This document shows, piece after piece, positions 1 to 9,126 of a stretch of 35,989 nucleotides of DNA; the first letter of the stretch is position 1, and each line of letters starts with the position of its first letter. The stretch is from a bacterium (GTDB lineage Bacteria > Patescibacteriota > Minisyncoccia > Phycocordibacterales > PALSA-1337). The notes under the pieces were generated by a model. That model was not told the origin of the DNA, did not search any database, and worked only from the letters and a program-made list of their open reading frames with translations. The position numbers and the translations under genes were made by a program. Location: assembly GCA_025355565.1 (NCBI GenBank), contig JANXZK010000027.1, positions 1-35,989 on the forward strand. Direction: 5' to 3'.

Positions 1-67
1 CATACAGTCTGCGCAAATTACGAAGTTCAACCATTCGTGACTGTATTTCAGATGGAGACAGACTCAT
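1..67 (-). CDS. 5' end of an unidentified ORF running off the left edge (MSLSPSEIQSRMVELRNLRRLY...)
   Basis: ATG at 65-67 on the minus strand, open to the window edge; 22 residues only. Confidence 0.4.
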   Translation of the reverse strand, partial: MSLSPSEIQSRMVELRNLRRLY

Positions 68-157
68 TACGCAATACATTATACCATAGTCAAAATGGAA
101 CACTGTGTGATGTTATTCACAGACCCCTGTGAGGGGTTACACTTGGCAATGAATAAG

Positions 158-925
158 CTAATCAAGCAAATCTTTCCAAAACGTCCCGAAATCACCCTCG
201 ATACTCTCAGCAACATCTTTGTCCCATTTTAGATATTCAGCGGTAAATGATTTATCTGCAAGATCTTGATAGGCTATAAATTTATCCCGTAAATTTGATG
301 CTCGAACAGTTTTTTGAAAAATTGAAAGGTACTCTAGATCCTGATCTTCCAGATATTGAATGGCTTTCTTTTCGCCCTCCCAATAAATATGGCGCATCGA
401 AAAATATCCTACTAAAGCTTCCGTAATAGAATACAATAGACGAATCTCTAGAGCTGAATGATATAGCGTATCATTTGATTCAAAATATCGAGTATTGTTA
501 ACTAAATTATAATTTATCTTGTACGCGAATGTGCTAGCTGAAGTATCTGCTGGGTACTGAATATCCGAAATCAAGCTCTGTAATCTCGACAAATCTCCAG
601 ACTTATCAAATGAGATTTTCCCTTTTAGAAGCCAGTGCACAAGCCACATCTCACCACCTTCTTTTACTTTTTTATCTGAAATGATTCGTCTTATATCAGC
701 TACTGAATAAAAGAAAATGTCAGCAGGTATATCATTTATATAGGTAAATAATGACAGCAATCTTTCGGGTTTTTCTTTTACTATTAATACCAAATCGTAG
801 TCACTGCTTTTTGTCTGCGTTCCAGTCGCAGTTGAACCACACAAAAGTAGGGCATCAATATTATCGTCTTGCGATAGCTTAGCGATGATTTCTTGAAGGG
901 ATATATTTGAAAATTGACTCTGCAT
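158..925 (-). CDS. Nucleotidyltransferase-domain protein (Pol-beta/MNT-like)
   Basis: GSTATGTQTKSSDYDL motif (GSxxxG...SDxD) followed by a downstream acidic residue (PADIFFY). Confidence 0.75.
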   Translation of the reverse strand: MQSQFSNISLQEIIAKLSQDDNIDALLLCGSTATGTQTKSSDYDLVLIVKEKPERLLSLFTYINDIPADIFFYSVADIRRIISDKKVKEGGEMWLVHWLLKGKISFDKSGDLSRLQSLISDIQYPADTSASTFAYKINYNLVNNTRYFESNDTLYHSALEIRLLYSITEALVGYFSMRHIYWEGEKKAIQYLEDQDLEYLSIFQKTVRASNLRDKFIAYQDLADKSFTAEYLKWDKDVAESIEGDFGTFWKDLLD

Positions 926-1079
926 AATTATTTATACTTCATGTTATCATTTTAATACTAATATGTCCCTACTCACCGAACAAATATAATGGTAAACCAT
1001 AGTGTAGCGACACGGACATCAAAATTTCAATTTACACAAGCCCTTTACAATTTCATTTCATGGTAAAATAGAGACGATC

Positions 1080-1743
1080 ATGACTAAAAAGAAAGAAATC
1101 AAATTCAAGCTAGCTGAATTATTCTCCGGACCCGGAGGATTGGCTCTTGGTGCTATACGATCACGAGCTGAAAATAAAGAATCAGTCTTCAGTATCGAAC
1201 CTGTATGGGCAAATGATTATGACGCTGATACATGCAAGACCTACTCTCGCAACATCCACAACGGAATAACTGATTCTGTAGTATGCGCTCCAGTACAGGA
1301 TATTGATTTCAAAAACAGTGGAAAGAGGTTAGTTAGAGATGGTATGATTTCAGTATAGTTGGTGAGCAGAAAGGATTTGACGGCAAATTTGGACCGCTGT
1401 ATTCCTACGGCGTTAGAGCAATCGGTATTCATGATCCAAAATGGTTTATAGCCGAAAATGTAGGTGGTCTACAAAGCGCGAATGAGGGTAAAGCATTCAA
1501 ACAAATTCTAAATGATCTTGAAAACGCTGGTAGGGGTTATGATCTTTTCCCGCATCTGTATAAATTTGACGAGTATGGCGTTCCCCAACAGCGCCAACGT
1601 ATCGTTATCATCGGAATTCGGAAAAATCTTAAACTGACATTCAAGATTCCTGCCCCTACAACAAAAAGTAAGCCTGTTACCGCTCGAGAAGCGATTGAAA
1701 AACCACGTTCGTCTTTTCCTATTGAAGTTGTTAAGTTTTTCAT
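1080..1743 (+). pseudogene. Broken C5-cytosine DNA methyltransferase
   Basis: Motif I LFSGPGG in frame 1; after a frame change near 1343-1346 the other frame reads DFSIVGEQKGFDGKFGPLYSYGV..WFIAENVGGL..QQRQRIVIIGI. PC motif IV missing and C-terminal TRD/motifs IX-X absent. Confidence 0.85.
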
Positions 1744-1793
1744 AATACCTTTATTATACTCCGTATATATAAATTACAAGTCGATACATATTG

Positions 1794-1937
1794 TCACAAA
1801 TCCGCCGCCTCCTCCATATCCAAATCTCCATCAGCCACCAATTGCTGAACTTCCTCGTCAAGCGCTTCAAAAGCCTCAACCTCGTCTGGTTCGATTACTC
1901 CCTCTTTTACAAGTTCTAGAATTTCGTCAGAGTCCAT
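1794..1937 (-). CDS. Small very acidic protein (47 aa: MDSDEILELVKEGVIEPDEVEAFEALDEEVQQLVADGDLDMEEAADL)
   Basis: Read directly from the sequence; below the 60-aa cutoff of the ORF track; co-directional and just downstream of the nuclease pair. Confidence 0.5.
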   Translation of the reverse strand: MDSDEILELVKEGVIEPDEVEAFEALDEEVQQLVADGDLDMEEAADL

Positions 1938-1969
1938 ATATGTATTAGATTTATATAAATTTCTATATA

Positions 1970-2824
1970 TTAGTTTATAGAGTACATATCCTGACCATAC
2001 CCACCAATACCAAGATACTCGGCTATGCCGGCTACAATAGTTTCGTATGGTTTACAAGCAAAACAACCTTTTTCACCACCAGGACAAACAAATACTTTCT
2101 TTTCTCTGGCTTCTTTTATTCTTCTAGCAATTGCTAAGACTTTATCTCTAGATTCATCGAGACTGGGCAATTTCATTTCAGTAGGATTATCTTCGCGATC
2201 CAAATACCAATACGCAGCACCCGAAACCTTACGCTTCTGTAATGCGTTGACAAGTAGAAAGTATATCGGTAGTTGCAGAGATTCTTCATCCTCATCATGT
2301 TTTCCTGTCTTAAAATCCAGTATTCGCACACTACCATCATCCTCGACATATTCTAACCAGTCGATGAAACCACACAATATAATATTTTCTTCTTCCGATA
2401 AAAAGAAGTTGGGCGGCATATTATTATGACTTTCTTTTATCTTTACTGTCTTTCGAGCTATTGGGCCAGGAGTTTTAACGACACGAGCAATCATCGCCTT
2501 GCCACGCTCTTTCATCAGAGCTTCTTCTCCTTCCTTTTTAAATCCACCAATCTTTCCGGAAACCTTTGACCATTCCTTTTCAAAATCATCCAAAAGATCT
2601 CTCTTTATTCTTTCCTCAACAGATAGATGTTTGAGTGACTCCAGCGCATTATGTACAGCCGACCCAAGAGAAAGGGCTGGACTCACTATATTTATCTTTC
2701 TACCAGTCTTTGGGTCTTTATATACATTATGAAGATAGTAAGCTCGTGGACACTTCAAAAAGTCTCCTATAGATGAGTGAGAGACCCACACCGCTTTGTA
2801 TTTATCTGGTGCCATCTTTTTCAA
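1970..2824 (-). CDS. PD-(D/E)XK nuclease, Cas4/AddB-like with predicted Fe-S cysteines
   Basis: CPRAYYL, GSAVHNALE, CGFIDWLEY...RILDFKTGK, C-terminal CPGGEKGCFAC cluster. Confidence 0.8.
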   Translation of the reverse strand: MKKMAPDKYKAVWVSHSSIGDFLKCPRAYYLHNVYKDPKTGRKINIVSPALSLGSAVHNALESLKHLSVEERIKRDLLDDFEKEWSKVSGKIGGFKKEGEEALMKERGKAMIARVVKTPGPIARKTVKIKESHNNMPPNFFLSEEENIILCGFIDWLEYVEDDGSVRILDFKTGKHDEDEESLQLPIYFLLVNALQKRKVSGAAYWYLDREDNPTEMKLPSLDESRDKVLAIARRIKEAREKKVFVCPGGEKGCFACKPYETIVAGIAEYLGIGGYGQDMYSIN

Positions 2825-4409
2825 TTAAATCAGTAAAAAACTTCCATATGATATACATAATCTCCGTATCATATTTACAATACTCGAGCATCTCTTCTTT
2901 CTTCTTTTCAGCATCTTTTCCAATCAATTCACCTGCTGATATTTGTCTGTATGCTTCAATAGCATCAGTACCATTTTGCACTCCGAGGTTCTTATATGAA
3001 AAATCTGGCGCAATAACCGGCTGAACCTTCTTGATAGAAGAACTTCCCTTAAATCCTGGATGAACATAATACTGACCATCTACGATATCCATGAGGTCAT
3101 AGGTACGAGCGATCAAGTTATTCAAGAAATCCTTATCTTCTTGTCGGGGCATCAAGTTGACCAGTTCACGATTGCGGGAATTTTCAAATTTCTTATACCA
3201 AGAAATGACTGTCCCTGTATTACCAATGTTTTTTCGTAAACTCTCCACTATTTTTTGAGCAGGATCACCTTCTAAAATAATACATTCAACATGCTCTGGT
3301 TTTGAATTCTTGTTTGTCAGAATGTGAAGTGAGTATTGAAATACAATGTGCTGGTATGGATGATATCCATCAAATGGCGGAATAGCTGTTGGATATGTTT
3401 CGTAATCAAGGAAATAGAGGGGGAACCGCAACGAACCCAATTCTTTTTTTATCGCATCAATATTAATTATTGGTTGTTTGGACTTGTGTACTCTGACTTG
3501 ATTTAGCTTTCTTGGCTTACTTGGTTCTTTACCCTTTGCAGGTTTCTTTGGTTTGAGTCTATCATCTTCTGGTACATCAGATATATCGAGTACACCTTCA
3601 GCCAAAAGCTCTCCGAGATATTTTTTACTGAGACCTATCTTGTATAGATCATGAACACTATATCCTGGTACGTTTGGGTTACTTATACTGAATGAAGTAC
3701 AATGCGCCGAGCGACCCCTCGTGTAATAACACGTACAGTTTCCAACCGGCTCTTTTGTTTCTGAAAGATAGGAATAAGCACCGATCATTTCGGTCATAGT
3801 GATTGATTGAAAAGTATCATTGATAGTCTCCGTCTTATCAGTGATCTCAAACAACTTCTCTAGATCAAGCTTACCCATGCGGACATAACCCCTGTTGAGT
3901 CGTACAAGGTACCTCTTATTAAAAATCACCCCGCACAACTTGGCTACATTGGTCTGGAATGCTAGGTCGTATTCATATTGTAATTCCTTCTTCTTGTCTA
4001 CCTTTTTAGGTTTACCATCCTCATCTTCTTCCTCATCCTCATCATCAGTCGATGACATCTTTATTTCATAGATATCGTAGGCGTTAGCTTCAGTGTTCCA
4101 TTTGAGCACATCACATGCCGCCAGATATTCATCCGTACTAAATACAGCTTGATATATGATCGGGTGATGCTCACTCACTAATTTCTTGGTTAATTCTCGC
4201 GCACCTGCACTTCTCTTTTGTATCAAATAACCACATGGAAACAGATTGCGAGCCAATTCCTCCACCTCGTTACCCATAACCCCCAAAGCCTTTTCAAAAG
4301 CAGATATCTCGAATTTCCTATACTCTTCTGGCCTGTGCCATTTTATCCAAACATTTTTGGCGCAGTCACGATACAAAATGAAATCCGTTTTAGTTAGTAA
4401 TTTAGTCAT
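2802..4409 (-). CDS. DUF2779-type protein: N-terminal Cas4-like nuclease region plus C-terminal DEDD-exonuclease-like region
   Basis: CDVLKWNTEANAYDIYEIKMSS (D..ExK), CTCYYTRGRSAHC cysteines, then FLDYETYP and YCKYDTEIMY; overlaps the preceding gene by 23 nt. Confidence 0.8.
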   Translation of the reverse strand: MTKLLTKTDFILYRDCAKNVWIKWHRPEEYRKFEISAFEKALGVMGNEVEELARNLFPCGYLIQKRSAGARELTKKLVSEHHPIIYQAVFSTDEYLAACDVLKWNTEANAYDIYEIKMSSTDDEDEEEDEDGKPKKVDKKKELQYEYDLAFQTNVAKLCGVIFNKRYLVRLNRGYVRMGKLDLEKLFEITDKTETINDTFQSITMTEMIGAYSYLSETKEPVGNCTCYYTRGRSAHCTSFSISNPNVPGYSVHDLYKIGLSKKYLGELLAEGVLDISDVPEDDRLKPKKPAKGKEPSKPRKLNQVRVHKSKQPIINIDAIKKELGSLRFPLYFLDYETYPTAIPPFDGYHPYQHIVFQYSLHILTNKNSKPEHVECIILEGDPAQKIVESLRKNIGNTGTVISWYKKFENSRNRELVNLMPRQEDKDFLNNLIARTYDLMDIVDGQYYVHPGFKGSSSIKKVQPVIAPDFSYKNLGVQNGTDAIEAYRQISAGELIGKDAEKKKEEMLEYCKYDTEIMYIIWKFFTDLIEKDGTR

Positions 4410-4416
4410 TAGATAA

Positions 4417-4818
4417 TTATTTACAATACTCCTTATACTCCGGATAATTCTCTGTAACTAGTTTCTTCCACTCTGCCGTTTCATTATGACCACTTAGATT
4501 ATTCTTATGATAGACAAGCAAAACACAAACTTTATTTTCACTTTTATGTATAGCAACAATGCATCTATTTCCAGAACCATGGCGTGACTCTTGAGTACCT
4601 GATATTTTAAATTCTGTCTTACAAATGACAATATCAGCATTCTTATCGGTGATGTATTCTGCAATACTCTTTTGAAAAAGAAAACCAATCTTTTCAAACT
4701 CCTCGGTTATTGTTTTACGAGTAAAATCCCATGCACTCATGTACTTCTTTGCAAAAGTCTTTATGAAATGTCTCTCAGTGAAAGGTTTAAAAATGACATC
4801 ATACTTAGTAGACTTCAT
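4417..4818 (-). CDS. Putative toxin, RelE-like fold, partner of the Panacea antitoxin
   Basis: SGTQESRHGSGNRCIVAIHKSENKVCVLLVYHKNNLSGHNETAEWKKL; start overlaps the end of the upstream antitoxin gene by 14 nt. Confidence 0.65.
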   Translation of the reverse strand: MKSTKYDVIFKPFTERHFIKTFAKKYMSAWDFTRKTITEEFEKIGFLFQKSIAEYITDKNADIVICKTEFKISGTQESRHGSGNRCIVAIHKSENKVCVLLVYHKNNLSGHNETAEWKKLVTENYPEYKEYCK

Positions 4819-5488
4819 GAGGATCTTCTTGAGTTATCAATGCATAAGAGACTATCTCTTCTTCATTTGCCAATAAAAATGGTAATTGATTATGGGTAAA
4901 ATTGACTATCTCTACGGTTTTCTTATCTTTCCACTTATCATGAATCTTGCTCATCAACTCTTTTTCATCATCAGAAATACTGCCAAGATGTTGGTTTCTA
5001 TTACTTTCTGATTCACTAATAACGATCATCTCTTTTTCTCCATCATACTGTCGATCAATAGTGATCTTTCCCTCATTCTCTAGTTCATCAAGCGCACGAA
5101 AATATGAATCTGGAACTGGTCCATAGGCTAATTTTCTATATTGCATACCACTCATACTTTGAAGGTGACTATAGAACCATGCGAAGTCTGAGAGATATAC
5201 AAGTTTGGCGAGTTTAGTCTTCTTTACACTTTTCCCCATACGGAGAAGTAACAGGATCATCTGCTTGTATTTCTCATAGTTTGGAGATTCTCCGCTCTCA
5301 ACCTCCTCAAAAGACACACCTAAAATGCTCGAGAGTTTTTCAAACTCCCCAATAGTCAACTCCCTTTTACCCTGTTCGATAGCAATATAGGAAGGTCTAG
5401 AAATACCTAGCTTTATGGCTATATCAGACTGTGATAAGCCCTTTTTGAGCCGAGAAACTTTGATTAGGTTTGAATATTTTGTAGTCAT
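4805..5488 (-). CDS. XRE HTH + Panacea (DUF4065) domain antitoxin
   Basis: N-terminal HTH (KGLSQSDIAIKLGISRPSYIAIEQGKRELT) and KTKLAKLVYLSDFAWFY...YGPVPDSYFRALDEL. Confidence 0.8.
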   Translation of the reverse strand: MTTKYSNLIKVSRLKKGLSQSDIAIKLGISRPSYIAIEQGKRELTIGEFEKLSSILGVSFEEVESGESPNYEKYKQMILLLLRMGKSVKKTKLAKLVYLSDFAWFYSHLQSMSGMQYRKLAYGPVPDSYFRALDELENEGKITIDRQYDGEKEMIVISESESNRNQHLGSISDDEKELMSKIHDKWKDKKTVEIVNFTHNQLPFLLANEEEIVSYALITQEDPHEVY

Positions 5489-5627
5489 ATGTAATCAGTA
5501 TAACTCTATATGTAAAGAAGTCAAACGTGAGTGTCAATAAGTTTGACAACTAGACATCGTATGGCTTATAATATAAGCATTATTAGATATCAGAGCTGTC
5601 GATCTGATATAAATCACATAATTCATA

Positions 5628-6032
5628 TTATCGGTTGAGATAAGTGATTGTTAATTGCAAAATCGTCGCAAATGTTACCCAGAGAAGATATGGGGTATTG
5701 GAATAAACAACCCAGTGTAAGTCAGGCGAGGCATACCATATGGCGTAGAGCGCAGAGATGAGAGTGCCTAGCACAAGCACAATATCTATCGCCGCCAAGA
5801 GATTGTTTTTCAGGCCAAATTGTAAAGGGGTAAATGCAAAATTAAAAATTAGATTGAGGGCAAATGGCAGAGCGACAATCCAAGACAATTTACCTGTAAA
5901 CGCTTTGTAAAATACCGTGCCGAAAGAAACCACGATAATGGCGTAAAGCACAGTCCACACCGGCCCAAAAAGCCAGCTTGGTGGAAACCACGACGGTTTG
6001 ATCAAAGTTTGATACCAGTTGTATGTGTTCAT
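5628..6032 (-). CDS. tspO: TspO/MBR family tryptophan-rich sensory protein
   Basis: WYQTLIKPSWFPPSWLFGPVWTVLYAI..., Trp-rich five-TM pattern. Confidence 0.85.
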   Translation of the reverse strand: MNTYNWYQTLIKPSWFPPSWLFGPVWTVLYAIIVVSFGTVFYKAFTGKLSWIVALPFALNLIFNFAFTPLQFGLKNNLLAAIDIVLVLGTLISALYAIWYASPDLHWVVYSNTPYLLWVTFATILQLTITYLNR

Positions 6033-6085
6033 GGAATTATTTATTTAGATTATAGCAAATCTACTCTCCAATTCGCGTGTGCACA

Positions 6086-6148
6086 AAGCCCCGCTCACAC
6101 CTGTCCGCCTCTAGAGGAAGGACAAGAGGGATGCGAGCGCGGGGCTCC
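6086..6148. terminator. Large nested hairpin between the R-M operon 3' end and tspO
   Basis: AGCCCCG..CTC / GAGCG..CGGGGCT outer arms, TGTCC/GGACA and CCTCTAGAGG inner arms. Confidence 0.55.
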
Positions 6149-6763
6149 CTAGATTTTGTCAGAAATTTTATTGGGATCTTTTTCCCACATCCATTCGATA
6201 TCAATTTCTTTTCTCCTCATCATTTCACCTCTATCTAAATTCATATATACAAGTTCGATTTCTCTTTTTATATTTTCAACATTATCAAACCAAGCAGATG
6301 AATTATCGATTTGAGAGCTAAGTTCGTTATAAAGTTTCTCAAGATTATTAAAGAAACCGTCCAAATCATCAACACTAGGGATTATTATCTCTTTTGGATC
6401 AATTTGAATATTTCTGTGTGCAAAAATGTTATCTCTAGCTTTCTTTAGAGCTTCTATTACTTTTTTATTTTCATTAAAGAATTTGTTATAAAGAGTCTTG
6501 TCAACTTTTTCTAAAGACATTGAATCTGCTCTTTTATCAAAAACATGGCAAATTAGCATTATAAAAGAAATTAAAAAAGCTCTATCGGTTAAAGTAAAAA
6601 ATGATCCAGCTTGTTTTTGAATAGTGACATATCTTTCTGCCATTTCCTTAGAAACAACACCGATTGATCTGGCGTGGCAAATCATTTTCCAGCCAGTGTA
6701 ATGACTTTTGGCTTCAAAAATATTACCAAGAAAATATTTAATTATTAACTTTTCTTTTTCCAT
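6149..6763 (-). CDS. HEPN-like (AbiU2-like) protein, last gene of the type III R-M operon
   Basis: All-helical with ARDNIFAHR (HEPN R-x5-H); starts 2 nt after the mod stop. Confidence 0.6.
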   Translation of the reverse strand: MEKEKLIIKYFLGNIFEAKSHYTGWKMICHARSIGVVSKEMAERYVTIQKQAGSFFTLTDRAFLISFIMLICHVFDKRADSMSLEKVDKTLYNKFFNENKKVIEALKKARDNIFAHRNIQIDPKEIIIPSVDDLDGFFNNLEKLYNELSSQIDNSSAWFDNVENIKREIELVYMNLDRGEMMRRKEIDIEWMWEKDPNKISDKI

Positions 6764-6765
6764 AC

Positions 6766-9123
6766 TTATTTAATCTCAACAATTTTCATCACTTCATCTC
6801 CGTAGTGATTAATAACTTTAACTGCTATTTTACCAGTTTTAGGTTTTGGAAAGGGACGAGATATCGTTGAATACAATTCATCCCAAGCATTCTCATTTAT
6901 ATCTGCCTTCAGCGCCTTCTTTAATTTTTCATAGGGCTTGTCGGCACCAAGAAAATAGGCATGAGTTACAAAAAATGCTTCGCCGTTATAATTTGTATCA
7001 ATAAACCATGCAGCGATTTCGTGCTCAGGATCGCCAGAACCGCTTGAACGAATTTCACTTTTTACAGGGTCGTAAATATCAACGCCGACAATTTCCACAG
7101 TAATACCAGTTTTACTTTCTTTAACTTTTACTTCTGGTTCACCGAAAGCAATAAATAAGTTTCCTGAACCGGTTTTCTTGAGCAAGTCACCCATAGATAA
7201 GTCTGGGTTGATTTTTACTTTCATGACCTGTAAACCATTTGATTGAGTTCCCTCTGAAAACGCTGATGCCTCAAAAGAAGTTGCCGCCACAATTAAAAGA
7301 TCTGCAAATTTCCTAGCCACAGTAATTGCATCACGAATAAAATCATCATCAACACTACCAAATTCTGGCCCAATAGAAACCGCAACTTTTTTCAAGCCAT
7401 CATTTGTTTTATATTCACCAATGGCTTGCACTTCTGGACCACTTGGCAAAATATCTAAGTTAACAAATTCTACACGCGCGCCTTTTTCTCCAGTTTGCAC
7501 ACCAGATTTTAATAAGTTACTAACCACTGTCTCCGCAAATCTTTCGCTGGATAACATTTCTTGTGCATCAGAAACGCGGTGCGGAGAAAGAGATTCAACG
7601 GTAAATGGTCCAGTGACACGAACTATGTCTTTATTTTCAGCGGGTTGGTCATATAAAACTTCTTGCTCCGCTGACTCATCATTGGCAAGAGATTTTAAAG
7701 TAACATGTGGCACTGTCTTGTATTCAAAACCAGCCGAGACGCTTTTATCATCTTGAAGTTTGTAATATGGGAATTTTGCTGTCATCAAGCGAGTGCGAGC
7801 CAGCGCTAAAGACACCCGAGAAGTATCAATTGTAACCCATCGTCGTCCCCACTGCTCGGCAACAAAAGCTGATGTTCCGGAACCGCAAGTAGGATCAAGA
7901 ATGATGTCTCCTGGATCTGTAGACATAAGAATGCAACGTTGAATAACTGCCACCCCCGTTTGGACTACATATGTTTTATTTTGCTCAGCCCATAGATCGT
8001 TCCATAGTGAATTAATTTTTGTATAAGCAAAATCAGATAAAAATTTCTTATATCTTAAAGAGTTTCCAACAACTTCAATTCTTCCGAGCTCAATAAGTTT
8101 TTTCATCGATGCTTCACTTACCCTCCACCCATTTCTTGGGTTGTAAATTTTGTTATTGTGATTGACCGAATACTGAGTCTGCTGCACACTAGCTTCTAAT
8201 GGTTGGGTTTCGTATTCATCTATATTAGATATTTCTTTTTTATTGTATAGCTCTCGATATTTCATCTGTGATTTATTTTTACTATACCAAATCAAAAAAT
8301 CGGCAACGCCTGATAGATATTTTGTTGGCTTTGTGCTTGCCGTCCTAAAACTAATAACACAAATAAAATTATCAGCACCAAAAACTTCGTCCATTATTTG
8401 CCGAACATAGTGAACATTCTCATCTGAAATCTGCACAAAACAACTTCCGCTTTCAGTAAGCAATTCACGAGCAACTAAAAGACGATCTCGCAAATATGAA
8501 AGATACGAATGAATACCAAGCTCCCAAGTATCGCGAAAGGCTTTGACTTGTTCCGGCTGACGGACGAAATCCTCCAGCTTATTATCTTTAACATCACGTT
8601 TTCTGGTAGAAACCTGCCAATTTGAACCAAATTTAATTCCATAAGGTGGATCAATGTAAATTGTTTGCACTCGACCGCGCATTCCTTCTTTTTCCAATAG
8701 CGAATTCATTACCAACAGAGAATCACCAAGGATCATCCGATTTTGCCAGTTGTCTTCATGTTTATAAAAATCAACCGCTTTACCAAATTGCTGTTCGGCA
8801 GTCTCTCCAAAAAGCATTGCTTGCTGATTATCTTCCGCTCCAAGTTTAAGTCTTGCAATCAATGCTTCTGAAGCGATTTTTTCCTGGACATATATTGGCA
8901 CAGTCGGCACAGCTAGTTCTACTCCTTGCTCCTTTTTACCAGCCCAGATGAGTTGGGGGTCGAGTGATGGATCATAATCATATTTCTTTTTGACTGGTTG
9001 TTTATCACGTGCAGAAAGTTTGACGGATTCTTCTTGTGTCGGGATTCGCACTCTTTTGCCATCATGTTTATATGATTTTACTGGCGCGGCGGTGGTTGGT
9101 TGTATTATTTTTTTTCTTGGCAT
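6766..9123 (-). CDS. Type III restriction-modification DNA methyltransferase subunit (Mod)
   Basis: TIYIDPPYGIKFGS (motif IV DPPY), ILDPTCGSGTSAFVAEQWGRRWVTID (motif I). Confidence 0.9.
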   Translation of the reverse strand: MPRKKIIQPTTAAPVKSYKHDGKRVRIPTQEESVKLSARDKQPVKKKYDYDPSLDPQLIWAGKKEQGVELAVPTVPIYVQEKIASEALIARLKLGAEDNQQAMLFGETAEQQFGKAVDFYKHEDNWQNRMILGDSLLVMNSLLEKEGMRGRVQTIYIDPPYGIKFGSNWQVSTRKRDVKDNKLEDFVRQPEQVKAFRDTWELGIHSYLSYLRDRLLVARELLTESGSCFVQISDENVHYVRQIMDEVFGADNFICVISFRTASTKPTKYLSGVADFLIWYSKNKSQMKYRELYNKKEISNIDEYETQPLEASVQQTQYSVNHNNKIYNPRNGWRVSEASMKKLIELGRIEVVGNSLRYKKFLSDFAYTKINSLWNDLWAEQNKTYVVQTGVAVIQRCILMSTDPGDIILDPTCGSGTSAFVAEQWGRRWVTIDTSRVSLALARTRLMTAKFPYYKLQDDKSVSAGFEYKTVPHVTLKSLANDESAEQEVLYDQPAENKDIVRVTGPFTVESLSPHRVSDAQEMLSSERFAETVVSNLLKSGVQTGEKGARVEFVNLDILPSGPEVQAIGEYKTNDGLKKVAVSIGPEFGSVDDDFIRDAITVARKFADLLIVAATSFEASAFSEGTQSNGLQVMKVKINPDLSMGDLLKKTGSGNLFIAFGEPEVKVKESKTGITVEIVGVDIYDPVKSEIRSSGSGDPEHEIAAWFIDTNYNGEAFFVTHAYFLGADKPYEKLKKALKADINENAWDELYSTISRPFPKPKTGKIAVKVINHYGDEVMKIVEIK

Positions 9124-9126
9124 AAA

